From Candidatus Omnitrophota bacterium (GTDB lineage Bacteria > Omnitrophota > Gorgyraeia > 2-02-FULL-51-18): a stretch of DNA of 33,742 bases. The stretch spans positions 7,070 to 40,811 of the forward strand of contig JAJVIE010000020.1 of NCBI GenBank assembly GCA_022072175.1, written 5' to 3'. Below are positions 31,161 through 33,742 of this stretch, in pieces. The position numbers and the translations under genes were made by a program. The number at the start of each line of letters is the position of its first letter. The first letter of the stretch is position 1. The notes under the pieces are model-generated. The model was not told the origin of the DNA. It made no database searches and was given only the letters and a program-made list of their open reading frames with translations.

Positions 31161-31415
31161 TTAATCCTTTTTGAAACTTGCGGCAGCGGGACAATCGGCG
31201 AAATGATTGAGTCCGAGCGGGGTGTATGGCGCGCGTTTGCCGCTGCGATGGACGACCCAATAGATTTCTGCGCCGCAGCCGCGGCATTGGGACGGTTCAC
31301 CGATTTGTTTGAACAGGTTGGTGATGTTCTTTTTGAGCGCGGCAACACATCCGTTAATGGAGTTGTGATTTCCGCCTGCGCGGGTGGGCAAGCCGCACCA
31401 TTCGCAAGTATTCAT
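31161..31415 (-). CDS. small double zinc-ribbon protein
   Basis: This is 84 residues from the ATG at 31415 with GGAGG upstream; the start overlaps the previous stop as ATGA. It has two Cys/His sites: C4-x2-C7, H17 and C23, then C44-x2-C47, H71 and C75 (CRGCGAEIYWVV...LNHFADC). The second resembles a common phage zinc-ribbon pattern. It probably binds zinc and maybe nucleic acid or protein. Confidence 0.7.
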   Translation of the reverse strand: MNTCEWCGLPTRAGGNHNSINGCVAALKKNITNLFKQIGEPSQCRGCGAEIYWVVHRSGKRAPYTPLGLNHFADCPAAASFKKD

Positions 31416-32050
31416 TTTGCCTCCACGTTCTGCGTTTCGTTTTGCAGGGCTGCCCATGCGAGAATGAATTGGATGGCGGATTGATACTCGCGCCCGAATT
31501 TGTTGTCGCCGTGCGTTTTGCAGACGGCGTCTTGGAATTTGTCGAGTGAGCCGCGAAAGCAGCCGGTGTGGATGACGATGGATTGGTCGGTGCAGAGAAA
31601 TGCGATGAGTTGGGCGCGGCGGGACCCGAGCGGCGAGATTTGGAGAGCCGAAGCAATAATTCGGTCATCATCGAGACTCGCTCGCACGAGACTCGCTCCA
31701 TCGAGACTCGCTCCATCGAGACTCGCTCCATCGAGACGCGCTCCATCGAGACGCGCTCCATCGAGACGCGCTCCATCGAGACTCGCTCCATCGAGACGCG
31801 CTCCATCGAGACTCGCTCCATCGAGACTCGCTCCATCGAGACTCGCTCGCACGAGACTCGCTCGCACGAGACTCGCTCGCACGAGACTCGCTCCATCGAG
31901 ACTCGCTCCATCGAGACGCGCTCCATCGAGACGCGCTCCATCGAGACGCGCTCCAGATTGATGCGCTTGCTCTACCAGCTCTTTGAGCGTGTTTGTGTCA
32001 GCTTCAAAGATGATTTGGTCGTCGTACCACCGTTTCAGTTGGCGTTTCAT
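31412..32050 (-). CDS. pentapeptide-repeat protein with phage C-terminal domain
   Basis: This 212-residue protein has three parts. Residues 1-33 are an N-terminal cap ([20 protein letters not shown]). Residues 34-128 are 19 pentapeptides of the A(R/S)L(D/V)(G/R) type, expected to fold as a right-handed quadrilateral beta helix. Residues about 129-212 ([48 protein letters not shown]) match a C-terminal domain often found on phage proteins of this type. Some pentapeptide proteins mimic DNA and bind gyrase; whether this one does is unknown. AAGGAG precedes the ATG, and a 16-bp palindrome lies just upstream. Confidence 0.85.
   Translation of the reverse strand: MKRQLKRWYDDQIIFEADTNTLKELVEQAHQSGARLDGARLDGARLDGASLDGASLVRASLVRASLVRASLDGASLDGASLDGARLDGASLDGARLDGARLDGARLDGASLDGASLDGASLVRASLDDDRIIASALQISPLGSRRAQLIAFLCTDQSIVIHTGCFRGSLDKFQDAVCKTHGDNKFGREYQSAIQFILAWAALQNETQNVEAK
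31673..31955. repeat. 15-bp coding minisatellite, 19 units
   Basis: On the plus strand the unit is GAGACTCGCTCCATC, with only two variable places: T or G at base 6, and CAT or GCA at bases 12-14. Three of the four combinations occur. Read on the minus strand they give [10 protein letters not shown] and ASLVR. The unit is divisible by three and has no stops in several frames, so other frames stay open by chance. Confidence 0.9.
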
Positions 32051-32062
32051 GTGGCTCCTTTT

Positions 32063-32078
32063 TTCACCGCGCGGTGAA
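32063..32078. promoter_or_regulatory. palindrome TTCACCGCGCGGTGAA upstream of the pentapeptide gene
   Basis: The perfect 16-bp palindrome lies directly upstream of the AAGGAG Shine-Dalgarno and 12 bases from the start codon. It is identical to the copies at 13412 and 28578. It is a good candidate operator or hairpin for translational control. Confidence 0.6.
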
Positions 32079-32098
32079 TCGGACGGAGTTCATCCGAA

Positions 32099-33247
32099 TT
32101 ATCGGCTGCGCGTTTCAAAAATTATTTTGGTTGGTTTGCCGATAACGTGATTGAGAGTGCGGTCTATCATTCCAAGCAAACGATTTTCTAGCCATTGGCG
32201 CGCGTAGGCGTTTCGGACGGCGATGACGAGTTCGGACGTTTGTTCATCGAAGGAAATGGCGAAGGTTGGCTTGACCCATGAATCGAAAGTTGCTTTCGTC
32301 ATTTGCAATTGCAATTCGAGCAACGCGGCGTTCCAAATTTGCGCGGCGCGCGGTTGGGTCGGGTCGCTCTCCGCGTTCTCTGATTCGGATTCGACACTGA
32401 GATTGTTTCCTGCGGCTGCGTCGGGTGTTTCGGCATTGTCGGAATTGGCATCTGTGTCGCTCTGTGCTCGAGCGCGTTGAAATTCGCGGACGTAATCGCC
32501 AAAACGTTTTCTGCCGAGTTTCTCGGGCGGCGTCCATTGATGGTCGTGGCGCAGGCGCGTGATGGCGATGGCTTGCCAATTGGTGTCGGTTTGCTTTTCT
32601 GTGTGCGCGCGAATCCATTCGGCGATGAGTTCAGCGTTTTCGTTTGGCACGTCGGCGAATTCCCATAGCGTTGGTTCGATGATGCCTACTGCTTTCAGCG
32701 TTGCTTGGGCGTCTGTCAGTGTGCGCGGGGCTGTATTATTTGTTGTTGTTTTTGGTACAGGATTTTTGTTAGGTTGATTTGATTTCTCTGTACCAACAAC
32801 AATATCAATAGAACTAGTCAAGTGGACTTGACTAGTCGGCGGCGCGTCGGTCTCGGCGGTGGTCGTTTCGGTCATCCGCGTTGAGTCCTCGCCGCTATCG
32901 CGGTTCAGGGAGGGGCGTTCCGCCCAAGACGCAGCGTTTTCCGAAAGTGTGCCTGCCGGGACGACGGTCCGATAGATGTTTTTGCGCCCGGGTTGGCGTT
33001 CGACGCTTAGCCATTCGTCGGCTTCCAAGCGCTCGAGGCGCGTGAGCAGCGCTTGCTTGGTGAGTTTGCGCTGATGCAGTGACAATAGCTCGTCTATGGA
33101 GACGGGCGGGGTGTAGCGATATTCGTTGACCCACGAGATGCCGCGCAGGATGAACCACGTTTCTTGAAGTTCAGGCGGCAGTGGGTCGGGTCGAAAGATT
33201 GCTTCGACGGGTATGACGATGAAGCGGGTCGGTAAGCGAACTGTCAT
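32099..33247 (-). CDS. replication initiator-like protein, winged helix plus DnaA domain I-like C terminus
   Basis: This is 382 residues from the ATG at 33247, which overlaps the previous stop as ATGA; the frame further upstream is not coding. Residues about 28-97 form a winged helix (PPVSIDELLSLHQRKLTKQA, LLTRLERLEADEWLSVERQ) like phage replication initiators. A long charged linker follows, with a helical region near 190-260. Residues 301-382 (IWNAALLELQLQMTKATFDS, WVKPTFAISF, RNAYARQWLENRL) resemble the N-terminal domain I of DnaA, which binds helicase and partner proteins. I infer that it binds the phage origin and recruits the host helicase. Confidence 0.7.
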   Translation of the reverse strand: MTVRLPTRFIVIPVEAIFRPDPLPPELQETWFILRGISWVNEYRYTPPVSIDELLSLHQRKLTKQALLTRLERLEADEWLSVERQPGRKNIYRTVVPAGTLSENAASWAERPSLNRDSGEDSTRMTETTTAETDAPPTSQVHLTSSIDIVVGTEKSNQPNKNPVPKTTTNNTAPRTLTDAQATLKAVGIIEPTLWEFADVPNENAELIAEWIRAHTEKQTDTNWQAIAITRLRHDHQWTPPEKLGRKRFGDYVREFQRARAQSDTDANSDNAETPDAAAGNNLSVESESENAESDPTQPRAAQIWNAALLELQLQMTKATFDSWVKPTFAISFDEQTSELVIAVRNAYARQWLENRLLGMIDRTLNHVIGKPTKIIFETRSR

Positions 33248-33498
33248 AGGTCGAGTGTGATTTGTCCGAATCCGGGACGATGCTGACGAAGGTCGGCAAG
33301 TGTGTCTATGGCGTCGCGTATGGCAGCATCGAGCGCGTCGGTGTAGAGCAGGGTGTTGCCGCGCGGTTTGCTGCCCGCGGCGTGGGCAAGGATGTGGAGC
33401 ATGGCTTTGTCGCTGCAGATGATAGAATAGTTGCCGTTTTCGTCGGTGATGGTGGTGATGAGTGCGCCAAAGAGTGCGCCTCGAATGTTGGATGCCAT
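33244..33498 (-). CDS. small early protein, unknown
   Basis: This 84-residue protein is coupled to the initiator gene by ATGA. It begins ASNIRGALFGALITTITDEN and has IICSDKAMLHILAHAAG and helical parts near the end (DAAIRDAIDTLADLRQ). The Shine-Dalgarno is weak (GAGAAT). It may be a small regulatory protein, but I do not recognise the family. Confidence 0.55.
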   Translation of the reverse strand: MASNIRGALFGALITTITDENGNYSIICSDKAMLHILAHAAGSKPRGNTLLYTDALDAAIRDAIDTLADLRQHRPGFGQITLDL

Positions 33499-33605
33499 AG
33501 TTCGATTCTCGTGGATGCTGAATGTTTGTTCTAAGGTGCCTTCCTGCCTGCAAGGAATGGGGGACAGTTGACCGCTGACAGCTTGCGCCTGTTGGCGGTT
33601 TCTTT
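33499..33605. other. gap upstream of the early operon
   Basis: It contains TTCCT-GCCTGCA-AGGAA (about 33541-33557) and the hairpin described next. A clear -35/-10 for the minus-strand operon is not visible. Confidence 0.4.
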
Positions 33606-33609
33606 TTAT
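33571..33609 (+). terminator. terminator-like hairpin on the plus strand
   Basis: ACCGC-TG-ACAG (33571-33581) pairs with CTGT-TG-GCGGT (33589-33599), followed by TTCTTTTTAT. By form it is a rho-independent terminator for plus-strand transcription, although no plus-strand gene ends here; it could end antisense transcripts or belong to a leader RNA. The T-tract overlaps the stop of the minus-strand gene. Confidence 0.5.
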
Positions 33610-33742
33610 CCCCTCTTTGACTTTTTGCTTTGCTGAATGAGTTTGCGCCCCTGAAAGCGGTCTGCAAACTCAATCACGCTGCTGGCATAAATTCGCAGGG
33701 CTGCGTTTTGTGCGGAGGTCTTTCGCCAACCGCTCAAGCGAC
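33606..33742 (-). CDS. C-terminal part of a gene entering from the right
   Basis: On the minus strand an open frame runs from the window edge to TAA at 33608-33606. It encodes at least 45 residues including RLSGWRKTSAQNAALRIYAS, SVIEFADRFQGRKLIQQSKK and SKRG. The composition is coding-like and the end is basic. The start lies outside the window. A plus-strand 9-bp inverted repeat, TGAGTTTGC (33638-33646) and GCAAACTCA (33664-33672), lies inside it. Confidence 0.5.
   Translation of the reverse strand, partial: RLSGWRKTSAQNAALRIYASSVIEFADRFQGRKLIQQSKKSKRG

Noticed and set aside
31673-31955. CRISPR-like array
   Set aside because: The 15-bp units are directly adjacent without spacers and encode a pentapeptide-repeat protein on the minus strand.
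31500-32077. Plus-strand frames with RLAPS and ETRSI repeats and a minus-strand MERVS frame
   Set aside because: They stay open only because the repeat unit is divisible by three and lacks stops; they have no Shine-Dalgarno and no flanking domain, unlike the minus-strand pentapeptide frame.
33248-33673. N-terminal extension of the replication initiator
   Set aside because: It overlaps the coupled 84-residue gene and consists of His/Arg-rich shadow sequence; the ATGA overlap at 33244-33247 gives a better start.
1-33742. Circular complete genome
   Set aside because: No terminal overlap is visible, and joining the ends would make the plus-strand gene at the left and the minus-strand gene at the right overlap in coding sequence.
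1-33742. tRNA or rRNA genes
   Set aside because: I saw no cloverleaf with a GTTCGA-type T arm or rRNA core sequence on either strand by eye; a covariance search was not possible.

Overview
The window looks like most of a tailed phage or prophage of siphovirus type. It has a tape measure, tail tube and tail assembly chaperones but no sheath, and an HK97-fold style head module. The GC-rich genes have mostly clean Shine-Dalgarno sites and frequent ATGA/GTGA stop-start overlaps. The host cannot be named from the sequence. The modular simple-sequence spacers between genes and a replication protein ending in a DnaA domain I-like module make me lean weakly to Chloroflexota (Anaerolineae-like); this is inference only.

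Layout. Positions 1-641 (+) hold the tail of a coiled-coil protein and a small membrane protein (holin-like), closed by a terminator-like hairpin. Positions 707-4490 (+) hold a ParB-like/DNA methyltransferase fusion, two tandem small-terminase-like genes and the large terminase. Positions 4553-9257 (+) hold portal, SPP1 gp7/Mu gpF-like minor head protein, scaffold, a probable decoration protein and the major capsid protein. Positions 9324-11312 (+) hold a small Cys protein and the head-tail connector, stopper and tail-completion genes. Positions 11397-13381 (+) hold two unknown structural proteins, the tail tube and the G/GT chaperones, which are joined by a -1 frameshift at CCCAAAAAAC. Positions 13568-23371 (+) hold the 1086-residue tape measure, distal tail protein, a baseplate protein with a carbohydrate-binding-like domain, the tail fibre and one small unknown.

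The strand switches at about 23.4 kb. From the right end inward everything is on the minus strand: a truncated gene, a small ORF, a replication initiator (winged helix plus DnaA domain I-like end), a pentapeptide-repeat protein encoded by a 19-unit 15-bp minisatellite, small zinc-ribbon and membrane proteins, SSB, a HerA/FtsK-type ATPase, small early genes including an ASCH-like protein, and a XerC/D-type tyrosine integrase next to a dif-like palindrome. The late (+) and early (-) operons converge at 23372-23479. No polymerase, primase, replicative helicase, endolysin or repressor is visible, so the phage probably borrows the host replisome and keeps its lysis and lysogeny-switch genes outside this window. 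Genes at both window ends are cut.

The non-coding DNA is unusually structured. It contains repeated spacer modules (GGCACTGGGGCATTAG, CGTTTCGGTTACGAAAC, GTGAGGGAGAGAT starting at stop codons), a 16-bp palindrome TTCACCGCGCGGTGAA in three copies, a nested inverted repeat upstream of the HerA-like gene, and a short palindromic element inserted twice in adjacent genes.
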